Of a DNA stretch of 64,000 nt, positions 50,855-63,039 are shown piece after piece. The position numbers and the translations under genes are program-made. The DNA is taken from assembly GCA_023846275.1 (NCBI GenBank), contig JAIUJO010000089.1:387001-451000 (forward strand), written 5' to 3'. The stretch's first letter is position 1; each line of letters starts with the position of its first letter. Under the pieces are notes generated by a model that saw only the letters and a list, made by a program, of their open reading frames with translations, was not told the origin of the DNA and did no database searches. The DNA is from Vanilla planifolia. Lineage: Eukaryota > Streptophyta > Magnoliopsida > Asparagales > Orchidaceae.

Positions 50855-53800
50855 ATACCATGATCATGTGTTCGCCAAAAAGAAACAATAAAAAGGCAAA
50901 ATAAGATAACTAATGGGACTTAACCAATTGTAGAGATAAGGAAAATATCAACCTTGAAGAACTAAGAAAGCAAGCTTTGCAAATAGCATTAGCAGTTCGA
51001 TCATCAGACCATAATTTTCAAATAAGAAATCATACATAAGTTATTATAATCAACAAAACTAAGAAAAATCAGCAAAAATAGAGTATATATGACATCACGC
51101 ATCTGTAGCAATGAGAATAGAATATTTTGAAGCTTCTTATTTCTTCACTTCTATGTTTTTTGTTCATGTGCTGAATACTGTGCACAACATAGGAAAATGC
51201 AAGTTTTATGAGGTTTCGATCACCAACGATCTGAAGGTCCATATATAATTCAAAACGCACATCAAACTCAACAATCTGCCTATTCAAATAAGCAAAACAT
51301 ATTTAAAAGCATAAACTTTCAAAACAAACAAGAAAAATCAATAACATGCTAGAGAACTTCAATTTGTGTAGAATCATTGGAACAACATGCTTCTTGCAAT
51401 ACTAAATAATATTATGAAAAAAAATTCGATTTTCGTTATTTTAAGATCGTTTGGTTTAAGCCCATAAACTTTCATAGCCTTCACCTAGGCATTTGAAGTT
51501 GGTAAAATATTTCACATAAGCCATTTCTCTTAGCTTATAGTATACACTTAAAAACCCCAATTATCCATCTCTCCTTCCCAATTCTTTCAGTTGACCTCTA
51601 GGCAACTCTATGATGTATCTTTCCATTTATCTCGGACGCCTCCCAAACATCTAATCTATGACTTGTACCTCACCGTTGTCCTCAAGGAAGCCAAACCATG
51701 GCAATGTATGTCCAAAATTGTGTTAAAGCTAATGCTTAAGACTTCCTATAAGCAATGTTTCTCTAAATATACTAAAAGATTAACAAAGATGGTTATATCC
51801 ACTATGAGTTTATTGAAAAGAAGAAAGGATTCCTGCACCATCATGGATGGATATGTACAAAGACATAATTTTAAAAAACTGGAATTAAATCATAAATTTC
51901 ACTAAGTTAATTAAACATCATGATTCATAAGAAGATAAATGTTACTGTTGTTCAACAAACTAGGCACATTGTCAGAAAACCAAGGTATTACCAATTTTTG
52001 GATTCAAGCTTCAATACTCATGTAAGAATTGAAATAGAAATGGGTTACTACAATTTTGCATAAGTCTATAAGCGATTATATAACGAATGTTTGTTATGGG
52101 ATTAAAGAGCTTAATGAAAAACATAAAATGATTGTAGCATTTTCTTATCATTACTTCAAGGAACAAAAAACATTTTCTTAATTCTACAAGGGAATCATCA
52201 AGAACTCAAATTAATTATTATTATGATATTTCCCTCACATGCTCGAAAAAGCATTAGAAAAGGAAAAAAAGAAGCTAGCATTGTACAAATTGAAATTATG
52301 AAAAACATGTATAACAAAGTAATGATGACTGTATAAGGAGGCTTTATATTGATAAGGCTTTAGAAAAGAATAAAAATAAATAAAAATTGCATATATTAAA
52401 AATAATTTCGCATGCCTAAGGAGAACATATTAAAAATTTCTTAATTACAATTCAATTTCATGATGGCTATGCTTTAAGTCCTTGGGTGTGTTCGTAAACT
52501 TAATTTCAAAAATGTTTTCTACCTGTACACTAAAAGCATCAAAAACATTTTGAAAATTTCTCACAACTCTCTTTTTCGAACATAAAAAGATAATGCTTCA
52601 TAAGTACTTTTGCACTCATCCTTTCGTTAAACTTTCTAACAACATAAGCAATAAAAGTCAGCTTTAATTTTACACTAATTATTGATGCAATTGTAAAATT
52701 CAAGATAAGCCATTATTATGCATTTTGCTAATAATTTTATACAAATTGATAAGACTAAGGAAAGAGATAAATAAAAACTGAGGCTAAGCAAATAGATAAA
52801 AAAAACTGAGTCTATGAACAATGACTCAGAAATTTAAATGTTATCACATTTCTAGTTCTTTTAATAAATATAAGGAATTTATATTTAGACAAGTAATTCC
52901 AAAAACATATTTATTGTAATAGTTATCATAAAAAAAGGAACAACACAAAATTTACTTATTTTGAGCCTATACTTCAAAATGATGGAAAATTAACAAAAAA
53001 ATGTCACTAATATAATCCAAGCACCAAACAAATAAGACCAAAATAAGACATACTTCTGAGTGTTGTGTCATCAAAATATCACACTCAAGAATAAAGGAAA
53101 ATTTACAAGATGAATAGTATCAAATGTCAATGTATGAGTACAAACACACAAATAGAATAATTGCTATGGAGATAAAGATTTTAAGTTTGAAGAGTAACTT
53201 ATTATAACGGAGAATGTTGACATTCTACATATTGAAGACAAGCCTAAAAAAATCAATCAAGATTTTTTGGTTATATTAAGAAGTTTACTTTATGATTCTC
53301 TAAGAGAAGTAGATTACTGAATCTTTCCTATAAAAATGGTATAAATATAAAACAAAAAAATGATTATTGACTATTGGAAATGGCTTTAACAACTTTGGAT
53401 CCAGAAGAAAAGTAGTTAATGAAAAGAAACAATATCATCTTAGAATCAATGTATCTGACCTCACCTGATGTCTTAAAGGACTTTTCTTGTAATTATAATA
53501 ATAGAATATGCATTCAGTGTTGGCAGCCTAATCATTTTTAATATAGGAATCTAGCAAAAGAAATATACAGCCTGACAAGGAATAGTTAAGATTCTATATT
53601 TAAGAATCATGGGAAAAAAGTGCCTGTTTTGTTCTTTGCAGAGGGAAATCAAATTTTTACCTTGACCAATACTTAGAAAGGCCTAATCAAGTCTAACAAC
53701 TTATCAACAATTATAATCTTCTCTTAAAGCTCAATGTAGTGGAAGTTTCCCATTTTCTCCAACTCCCAGTTCAAAACATAACTTTAATCAGTACAAACTA

Positions 53801-55175
53801 AAGATATTTCAACCCTTTAAAATGCTGTATAGAAATAAGTTGAATAATGGTGGCCCTCCAAATTGAAGTGTACCGAACAATATAACAGATTTGACCAAAA
53901 AATAAAATAAAATAACAAACCTTCTCATTGACAAGGAGGTAGATGGCTTGTGCTAGATTGGAACGAAGGGAAGACGGGAGGGTCCTAACTTTGGATTGAA
54001 GGAGATGAGAGACTAATGAGGAAATTCAGCAAGGCGTCTGGGATAGTATGGGGTCACGTGTGCCAGGAACATCGTGAGGTCACCGAGATCCTTCTAGACC
54101 ACTGGGTCTGACGACGAACTGAGCGTAGATTGCTGAAGGAAGAGATGTAAGGACGATTCGAAGTGGTCGTAGATAAGGAGAAGCTTCTCTTCGTACCCTT
54201 CTGGGTCCAGCTTCATCCTAGATTGAAGCAGAGGAAGGATCAGCAAATCGACTGCCTTTCCAGATGCAGAGAAGAAATCCGGTAATAGGAGGTTCGCCGC
54301 CATCGCCATTTCTACAGATCAACTAACAAAACCCTATTCGAAGGGAAGCTCAAAAGAACCAAGCTAAGGAGCTTATGCGGTTTCAGGATGGCAAATGTTT
54401 AAATACAAAAGATAATTACTATACATTAATAATTTGTTAAACAAAAGAAGGGAGTATTGTTTTGAATTTGATTGGCGACACTAGGATTGCTTTACCCGTT
54501 AGTATGGGATTAAAATTTTATAATATTTTAATAAAAAAAGTTTAATAATATATTTATTTAATATATTTCGATATTATTACTAAATTTTAAAAACAATTAT
54601 ATTTTTTTGTTATATTATCATTAAATTATAACCTATTAATAAGCACACCTTTATTGATAAAATTTATTACAATTTTAAGATGCATAAATGTGCATCACAA
54701 ATTTTTGTTATGAATCTATAATATAATTATATGATAAATAATAGAGATGTAAAGTTTCAGAACCTTTATTGTTAATACCAACAGCTTGAGGTTGGACAAT
54801 CAAGACTTAATTGCCATCGCTTAAAAAGCTATCGCCTAAGGAGATAATGCACATGATTCATCCATCTCATACCCATTTCTTTTAGTAATGTCGGCACCTA
54901 AGGAGGTAAGTTTAAAGTTTACCTATCCTTTTTACAATGTCTTGTGTCGCCACATGCAACACAACCTCCAAGGAAATAAAAGAAGAAAGATAATATTTAG
55001 TGATTCTTTGTTGATGCACAAACTCAAATAGGAAGTGACACTTAGGGTTTAATTGATGGAAATAAATTTGCATACTTGAAGAACAAACATTTTTCTAACC
55101 CAAAGTTATTACTTAATTTTTTTTCATAATCGCACTCAATAAAAATCTTTACTATGTTTTTGTTGATTCCCTTGA
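50855..55175. repeat. Segmental duplication block B, copy 2
   Basis: Partner of 21975-26015. Includes SDA1 exons 1 to 3 and the upstream region, and retains the exon 2 segment (51140-51506) lost from copy 1. Confidence 0.93.
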
Positions 55176-56219
55176 ATCTAAATTTTACATTAACTTCTTT
55201 TGACATCATTTGTAAGAAACTAGATAAGTAAGCTAAAATGGAGACTAAGAATCTATGATATTGTTATTTGAAAGTGAATCTCTCAACACTTTTGGTTAAG
55301 AAGCGAGCAAAGTTCCATACATTTCCACCTCATTAGTTTGTAATCTTTCTCCCTTATCCACAAACAATCATTTCCATTTATTTTAATAACAAATAAAATA
55401 TTTTAGGAAATTTATTTCTTGTTATACTTTAAAGGGGCATATAAGGTAATTTAATAACTCTAGCAAGGGAGACAATACCTAATCCCTCTCTTCTAATCGA
55501 GAGCCCCTTGAGGCTCTTAGTATCACTCTTTGACATAATCACTTTGCTTCCATTTTCACAAATCTTATACCTTATAGTCCTTCACAACATCATCTTATTT
55601 ACACCAAAACAATGATTTATGAATAAAAGCCTACCACCTCTCCCCTAGTTAAATTTTTTATTGCCCTTAACTTAATCTTAAATGTAACAGCCCTCAAATA
55701 TCAAACTATATCAAATATAAAAATTTTGTATTTAAGTCAAAAATATTGTGGGAAAGTATTATTAAATTTAATCAAATTAATTTCTTAAAATATATTATTT
55801 TATATAAAAATATTAAAATATATTATTTTTATATAAAATTATTAAAATAACAATAAAGTACTCATAATATATCATAAGTTCAAACTTAGTAAAGAAATAT
55901 ATTATTTGAGTATATCAATAAATAGAACCCTTGGGAGACGAACTCAATGACATTGAGTTTGTAATTTTTAAAGATCTAAAAAATTTCATATAAATTATTA
56001 AAGATACAGGTATAAATGTAATTATCAATTGGAAATGTAAGACAGTTTTGAAATTTTAAAAATTATGATTTATGCCAAATCAAATTAGTAGTTGATAAAT
56101 TTATAAATATTAAAGTGTAAAATGCATCATGTTAAATTTATAATTTTAGAAATTTTGGCTTTAATTAAAACTAAGTAGTGAATAATATATTTATAAATAT
56201 ATAAATATTAGATTTTGAT
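55176..56219. other. AT-rich spacer, no gene seen
   Basis: A TGTAACAGCCCTCAAAT phrase at 55684 resembles the edge of a plant gypsy LTR, but no matching far end was established. No coding frame. Confidence 0.4.
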
Positions 56220-56640
56220 GGGGTATATATGTAATTTCTAGATATCATTATAGAAAAATATTAAATAAGATGATATATTTGTAAATAATATAAAATTTAG
56301 GTGTTTTATAATGATGTCATATGGAAACCCGTGGGAATAAGATTTTCAAATTCTCAACAGTCATGGTATGGGCAGGATAAAAAATGATTTTAAGCACCCT
56401 CATTTCCCAAGCTTAATTCAACAGTGAGCTTTGAGGATTTCAGGTCATCACGACCTTGTTGTCTTGGCTTATAAATAGGTCTAGTAGGCCTAATAGAGGC
56501 TAAGTTCAAGTGAACTTATGTGCTCCAATGAGCTATTCCATATAAGAAAACTGAGAAGCAGAGTTGTGCCATTAGAGGAGAGTTGCAAAGGTTGAATCAT
56601 CAATGATGTAAGTTCTATATTTTTTATTATGTTACTATGT
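56220..56640 (+). promoter_or_regulatory. Third, solitary copy of the DUF594 promoter and leader
   Basis: Matches 480-842 and 38545-38905. TATAAATA lies at 56470-56477. The leader (GAAAACTGAGAAGCAGAGTT, GGAGAGTTGCAAAGGTT) is followed by GTAAGTT, a splice-donor-like site. Relative to the other copies it has an approximately 30-base insertion holding an inverted repeat (56501-56518). No DUF4220 coding sequence follows within the window. Either a third gene copy lost its body, or only the promoter was duplicated. Confidence 0.7.
56501..56518. repeat. 18-base inverted repeat in solitary promoter
   Basis: TAAGTTCA and TGAACTTA are perfect inverted arms of 8 bases around a central AG. It lies 24 bases after the TATA box, inside sequence absent from the other two promoter copies. 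Confidence 0.85.
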
Positions 56641-59600
56641 TGAATTCATTGAAGAAAGAGGAGTTGTGGCATCACAATATATGATAAGCTTATGATAGAG
56701 CTTTGAGAAGGTTGTTAAAAATAATTGTATTTCTCATTTTGCTAAATAACACTAATACTAAGAGCACAATTATTGATGCATAGATGATTCTATTATACAA
56801 AATAATATAACATCATATTGTACAATCTATTTCAGTTGAAAGAGAATTGATAAGTCTAAGTAGGTAGATTTGTACAATGTATGTGATCATAAGGTGCAAT
56901 TTCAAGTTATATAATTTTAATAGAGTTGAATCGTATAATATGATGCATTTATCAAATTAGTATGAAAAGCGGATTATGTTAGCAGAGAGAATAAAGCCAT
57001 TTAGCAAAATAGGATTAATCATGTGATATAATCATTAAAGAAGTCTTTATATCATATAGTGTGATTATATGGATCATAGTATAACATAAAAAATATATTA
57101 AAATATAAGGAGTCGAATTAGAAAATATAATACAATATTATTATCATAGAGTATGGTAGTTTTATTAGATTTGTAGATTCGAATAAACTAATATATTAGG
57201 TAATGAGGAATAAAGAGATTCGTGTAATACAATAATAATATCATATATGTACGATATAATATAGATTACTTAATTCTAGATAATTGTATGATACCATTTA
57301 AAGAATTGTTAAATTATGATATAAGTAACAACTTAATGATTAAAAGAGAATTTACATGATTTTAATTGCTTATAATTAGGATGTATTTTGACCCTTACAT
57401 AAATATAATATTTTAAAATATTAAAATAAATTAAAATTCAAAAGGGAAGATAACTATCATATTTAGGTAAAAAAATTGGATAACTTGTTATGTAACATGA
57501 TAGCATTATTTTAGTAATATATTTTTAATCTATTTTATTATAAATTTTTTTAATAAATAAAATTTAAAATATAAATAAATTTATAATTTGTGATCTAACA
57601 TAACATTATTTTATTTTGTTTCTTTAAAATTATATTTATTATGATGGAAAATACTTATATATTATAGTTTATTATGATATTAATGATTTTTTATATTACT
57701 TGGTACATGGCTTTATTAATTACATGATTTACATTATTTTGTTCATGTATTTGTTACATGGCATCATAAAAAAAGTAAATAAAAGCAATATAAAATAAAA
57801 ACACTTAAAATACAAATAATGTATATTAGTTTTGATAATAATAAATAGGCTCATGTATATATATATAAATATATATATACATTTCAATAGTTTTTATTAA
57901 CATTTGATATGATATTATATAGTTCAAAAAAAAAAATAAAGACTAGCTTTTTAAAGATATTATCCTCAATATTATGCCAAGGAGAAGTTATGGTATTGAT
58001 CTTCAAATTAGACATTTTTTAGTGTGAGTTATGATATTGATGACACTAAACCCAATAGATATTATTATAAAGTATTGATCTTCAGATTAAATATATGCCA
58101 AGTGTATGTGTTATGACATCATTATTTATAATGGATGATACTAAGCCAACAAAATTTTACATAAGATATAGCTACCATACTTACCATAGGGCTCTAAACC
58201 TAAGAACTTATCTAGAGTATCAATATTTGGATTAGACAACTACCTAATATTATTTAGATAGATGAAATAGATGATGATTAGAGGCTATATATTGATGTAA
58301 TTATTGGATCTAATGAGAATAATGGTTTAAAGAATACTGAATTTGATGATTATATAAAATTTTAAAAATTAGAAAGAATGGAAAAACTAGTATTTATATT
58401 TTATGTAGTTTACATATAGTATACATGACATTTAGTATGATTTCAAACTTACAAAGGTGGTTTATTGTCATGGTTATGATATGGATTTTATTTTATTCAA
58501 CATATTTGTTTATTTTAGCATTCCTTTATGTTTAGTTGTCATATTGGATTTATCTTTTGAAATAATTAAATATCATTTGTGCTTACATCACAGATCATGT
58601 ATCCATTAAATTTAGATTTGGGGATTTGACACCAAGAGAGAAGACCACACTCTTAAGATTTCAGAGTGAGAAATACTTAGTATAGGTTGGGGTAATTGAA
58701 AGTAAAATAAAGCATCAATTTGAAGTTTATATATATTGTTATACAAGTTATATCTATATTATATTATGATGATAATTTATTTGTATGATTTTATTTTAGT
58801 TAGTACTAAGGATTTATTGATATCGTCATATCTCTGCATAGAATTTACTTTCCTCACTAAATATTTTATATGCATAAAACACTTGATTTTTTTATTTAAT
58901 TAAGTGATTCGGTTTGTAACTGACATTAAGACAATACCAACTCTACTTTATTGAGGATTCCTCTATCACTTTGATGAGAAATCAAACCTATTGTAGGCAT
59001 ATGAGTATAATCTACACATTTTTTATGAGACTTCTCCTAATAAGAAGTAGATCTTATCAACTCTAATTACCTAAATTTTATTTTTATTTTGTTAACTTAA
59101 TCCCTTCTATTTTTCTAATAAAGTTCAAGATTATTAATTCTTTGCAAGTCATTTCAAGACATATAAATGCAAGTTTTTTCACCTTTTTATAAGATGTAAC
59201 TTCCAAATGATTATAGAAGTAGCCTCCAATATCAAATTTCTCTCTTAAGTAATAGAAGAGCATATTTTCTATCTTTTTTGCTAGTTGCATTAAACCAAAG
59301 TAGTTCTTTGAATCACTTATTAATCTAAGATAACATTAATTTGAGCCCCTTCAAGCCTTTCTCTAATTCTTCAATGATGCTTCTAAGGAAGCAAATCAAG
59401 AAAATTCTTGCATTACACAAGTGAGATATCTTTAACATGGATTCTCCATTGTCATCACAAGAAATCTTTAGAAGAATTTTGTGGCTCATTAATGAGAAAG
59501 AATTCTCCTTCACACTTATTGGGAAGCCAAAAGGAAAAGCATATTTGCCTTAAAAGTGTGTCATCTAATGGCAAAACAGACTTAGACTTGATAAGATCTT

Positions 59601-59819
59601 TCCTAAAAAAGCTTATCCATGTGACCACCACCCTCAAAGCTACTAAGCTCAACACGTTGACACCTTTAAAGGCACCACCTAAGGAAATATTGGCACAAAA
59701 AAGGGAAAGGGCAAATGCCGAAAGTTGGGGTAAGTCTTAATGCACAACCAAGGCAAAATAAAGTTATGTAAATTCCATGATGAAAAGGAAATTGTTGGTG
59801 ATTTGCTATAATTTCCTTT
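56641..59819. other. AT-rich region with weak LTR-like features, no gene recognised
   Basis: No frame that I can assign. A degenerate pair of phrases (TATTGATCTTCARATTA and ATGCCAAG) recurs at about 57975-58150. Near 58620-58720 a GACACCAAGAGAGAAGACC and GTATAGGTTGGGGTAAT segment looks like part of a plant gypsy LTR. The 110-codon frame at 59408-59740 has no domain that I know. Between about 59340 and 59740 the base composition is less AT-rich, consistent with a decayed transposon gene. Confidence 0.4.
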
Positions 59820-60270
59820 ATTATATATTTACTTAATATTAGAAGAATACTTCATTATTATTTGTGATTATTTATGTTGATAATTTGCTATAATTTGAAA
59901 CAAGGAGATCAGGATGACACAAATGTGGTTGTACTCATCTCCATGAGCTTTATCTATTTAAATATTATTTTTTATAATTTTAAATATTAATTTCTAAGGG
60001 TTTGGCATGCTCTTAGAGACATTTTGATTCATACTTAATTTTGATGATTTAGGTTGTTACACTCATTTATCTTAGTTCCTTGGAATGCAACTTTCATATA
60101 TAATTTATCTTATTTCATTTAATTTTTTAATTGGTTTGGATATATTACTATGTAAATCTTTATTGCTTTGCATGTGATTATTGAATCACGTTAATCTAGT
60201 TATATTCCATTGATTGAATTTATCTCACTTATGCTTCAATAAATATTTTCTTAATTTTTAAATAATAATC
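59820..60270. repeat. Isolated unit of the 0.42 kb tandem repeat
   Basis: It carries the ordered phrases of the array at 26020-30700: GAGATCAGGATGACACAAAT, CTCATCTCCATGAGCTTTAT, GGCATGCTCTTAGAGACATT, TTGGAATGCAACTTTCATAT, TTTATCTCACTT and an ATATTTTCTTAAT end. It is the same orientation, about 30 kb from the array. Confidence 0.85.
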
Positions 60271-61649
60271 TTTTTGCATACATTTATATATTAATAATAG
60301 TAAAAGGCTATTTCAATATTAAAAGATATGCAAATGATATCATGAGATGCTAATGCTCATATCATCATGTCATTCCATAATGTTGGATTAGAGTTTAGTA
60401 AAGCAACTATCTTATATCATAATTAATTAGTTAACATATCTAATGGTTTTGAGATATATCTTTCTTGGACACTCCTTTTCCTTTATCTTCTCTTCTCATT
60501 TTTTATACAATTCATATTATATTTTGTCATCATTGCCACTTTTTATGAAAAAGCACTTACAAAAACTATTTCAAATAATCTTTAAACAAGACTATATACT
60601 TTTAACATTTTTAGCTTCATATTATATGTATGATCTCTATATAAAATCATATGATCCATGGCATATATAGGCCAAATTATCGATTATATGGGAAATCTCT
60701 ATTAGACCTTCTAAACCCATCATATTCATCTGATCAGCTCTGCATACTTATATGATGTTAACAATCACTTGTCAAAGAAAGGATTAAATAAGACAATTGT
60801 TATTGTGTCTTTCCGAAATCAATTGTATCAGTTTAGTTAATTTAGCACACTAGAACAATGATCAACTAACTGAGCCATTTACACAAAGCCAACGCCCCAT
60901 CACTGGCTATGTTTTATAGATTGTATCAAATGATTTGGTTGATTGCTTGGTTGAATCATAACAACTAAAAACTAACAAACTCAACAATAAATCCACAAAA
61001 ATCACACAAGATGCACTTCTAAAACACCCCAAATAACAAATATATGATTTATGAAGATGAACTCAATTATGAACATACCTTAAGATATGATTCTAGTAAA
61101 GTGAGGTCAAAAAAATTTTTTCTTCATTTTGCTTTTTTTCTTTTTCTCCATGTTTTCTTTGAATTCCTACAAGATCTCAAGCCAAATCTCCTTTAACACT
61201 CTCCATGAGCTCTTTCTCTTCATGCTTCATTTATGTATTACTGAACATTGCCAAAATGCTCGAGACAATAGAGAGCATTATGTTATTTAATAAGAGTATT
61301 ATTTTTTTATTTAATCTAAATTTCTTATCTTTTTATATTTTTTTTATTTAAAATATTTATTAAAATTTTAAATAGTTTTTGAAAAATATAAACCACATAC
61401 ATACAAATTTCTCAAATTGATACCTTCATGATAATTTACTCAGATTTTGTATTCTATCATTACTATCTTGGCATGCTTTTTAAAAAGCTTATTCATCAAT
61501 AAATTCTCAAATTTCAAATATGACATACAAAAATTAAATAATTTAAATTTATATAGAAGGAATTTTTAAGTTAATGAAAAAGACTATTACATATGCACTT
61601 TATTATCAAAAAGAGAGATTTTATAAGCTTTGGCCATAACTCCTAATTA
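60271..61649. other. AT-rich spacer, no gene recognised
   Basis: Only short frames. The gypsy gag remnant begins just after it, so part may be element leader or LTR. I saw no primer binding site. Confidence 0.45.
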
Positions 61650-62900
61650 GTTGTAGAGAAGAAAAGAAGATGGGCACTTCATGACAATTCTTGAACAAAA
61701 GTGTTTCAATGGCATTAGGAATATGAAGGTGTTAGAGAATTTCTCATAGAACATGGAGCAATACTTAATCTACTCATGTGCTGGATGCATATAAAGTGAT
61801 CATTTTTACCATGTGCTCATCGGAGATGCAAAAGTATGATGAAAAATTTAGAGTGTTGATGATGCAAATGATGGATGGATGAATATTTATTTATAAGAAA
61901 AATTCAAAAGAGAAATAAAAGATAAATTTCTCCCTTACAACATTTTGTGGATGGCTTGTGATGCCTTCAAAAGGTTAAAGCATAGTGGATTCATGAAAGA
62001 TTATGTAAAGAAATTTAGTTCTTTGTTTCAAGATATTCAAAATATATCTAAGAAAGATAAGCTTTTCAACTTCTTGTATTGGCTACAACTATGGATACAA
62101 TTGGAATTTTGTTTTGTAATATGTGAAAGACTAATCAAGCATAATCATTATTGTCAATGCACTTGTAGACTAAGAGTCTCCAAAGTTTCAGATTCCCACC
62201 AAAATCTAAAGGAAATGGCAAGTAAAAGAAAGGAGAGTAGAAGTGGGATGCCGAAAAGTTTTGTAGGCATGAGAAAAATGAAGGAAATGAAAGCAAAAGT
62301 TATCTTCTTTCCAAGGTACAAATAACTCAAATAATCAATAAGGTTGTTCCTTGTGTAATGAACCTCATCATTCTCAAGATTGTCTTAAGCGAGAGAAGCT
62401 TAATGTTGTTATGGTTTAGAAAACCAGTGAGGAATTTGATCGAGAAGTTGTTGTACTTGTCAATCTTTTGTAAATGCTCGATCCTTTAATGGACATTTAA
62501 TCAACTATTAAACACAATGAGTAATGATGTGATAGTTACACACTCTATTTTGATGCACATCTTGATGAAAGCAAATGGACAAGAAATTATGGCCATGGTT
62601 GACTTGGGTGTGACACATACATTTGTGGATACTATGCTTGTTTAGAGATATAGATTGTAAGTGAGAAAGTTATCTAATTTTCTAAAAATAATGAATGCAA
62701 AGGTTCAAGTTGTGGTAGAAATGGCCCATGGTTTATCCTTTGGATAGTTTTGATTCGATTCTTGGGGTCGACTTTCATAGGAAGTTTAAGATAGCCCCGA
62801 TGCCACACCTTGATGATATCATGGTGATGTAAGAAGACACTCCTTTTCATTCATTACTATTATCCTTATGGGAAGAAGGTAATTGAAATGAAGAATAAGC
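61650..62900 (+). mobile_element. Ty3/gypsy gag-protease remnant (chromovirus-like)
   Basis: Gag reads across frames from about 61705 (ECFNGIRNMKVLENFS, then NMEQY), then an open 126-codon frame at 61945-62325: WMACDAFKRLKHSGFMKDYV and KKFSSLFQDIQNISKKDKLF with FNFLYWLQLW, the retrotransposon gag capsid signature. A CCHC-like knuckle follows near 62340-62395 (CSLCNEPHHSQDC). A protease region is at 62570-62640, with MAMVDLGVTHTFV where active enzymes have DTG or DSG. At 62750-62830, SFDSILGVDFHRKFKIAPMP matches the segment downstream of protease. No reverse transcriptase, integrase or LTR follows; duplication block C begins 140 bases later. Inactive. Confidence 0.87.
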
Positions 62901-63039
62901 TAGAATGTATTTTAACAATGAGATTGGAAAAATGATTGAAATTAAGTGAGGACAAACACTTTGCTACATTGATTGAGATTAAAAAGAATTAAGTCATTAT
63001 GTACTTGATGTAGTTATTGAGGTTCTCAAAGAATTTTAA

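Larger units (their letters stand above)
42849..54309 (-). pseudogene. SDA1: SDA1-like gene, near full extent, copy 2 (pseudogene)
   Basis: SDA1 acts in nuclear 60S subunit biogenesis. Exons: 54309-53921, ATG start, with ASGKAVDLLILPLLQSRMKL and DLGDLTMFLAHVTPYYP; about 51291-51110, LQIVGDRNLIKLAFSYVVHS; about 51010-50953, DDRTANAICKACFLSSSR; 50825 to about 50725, an aspartate run then NSQIVLCSEAVYKAF; 49440-49268, HKGTTSSKK and KLQRVVHGMKRKQRQSS; about 44415-44316, MNEDLLKDLVLYKKPHEKAV; 44203-43550, VKKDRGDPIA, KAFGEVNVANDVPSVELL, an acidic stretch, RKKRKLGNF and ISNEDFQHIKELK; 43240 to about 43130, SKLSKQERVALVRVGRGDKE; about 43005-42849, GLSNRQKQHSKAMPL to RGRKAWK. Breaks include a stop after SDPVV and a frame change in exon 1, TAA after RGDPIA, TAA near 43897 and TAG at 42876. 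Central exons between 44.4 and 49.2 kb were not found. It could still be transcribed, but not as a full-length protein. Confidence 0.87.

Noticed and set aside
59325-59740. Overlapping frames of 62 to 110 codons on both strands
   Set aside because: Less AT-rich than the surroundings and perhaps a decayed transposon gene, but I recognise no domain and cannot choose a strand, so no gene is called.
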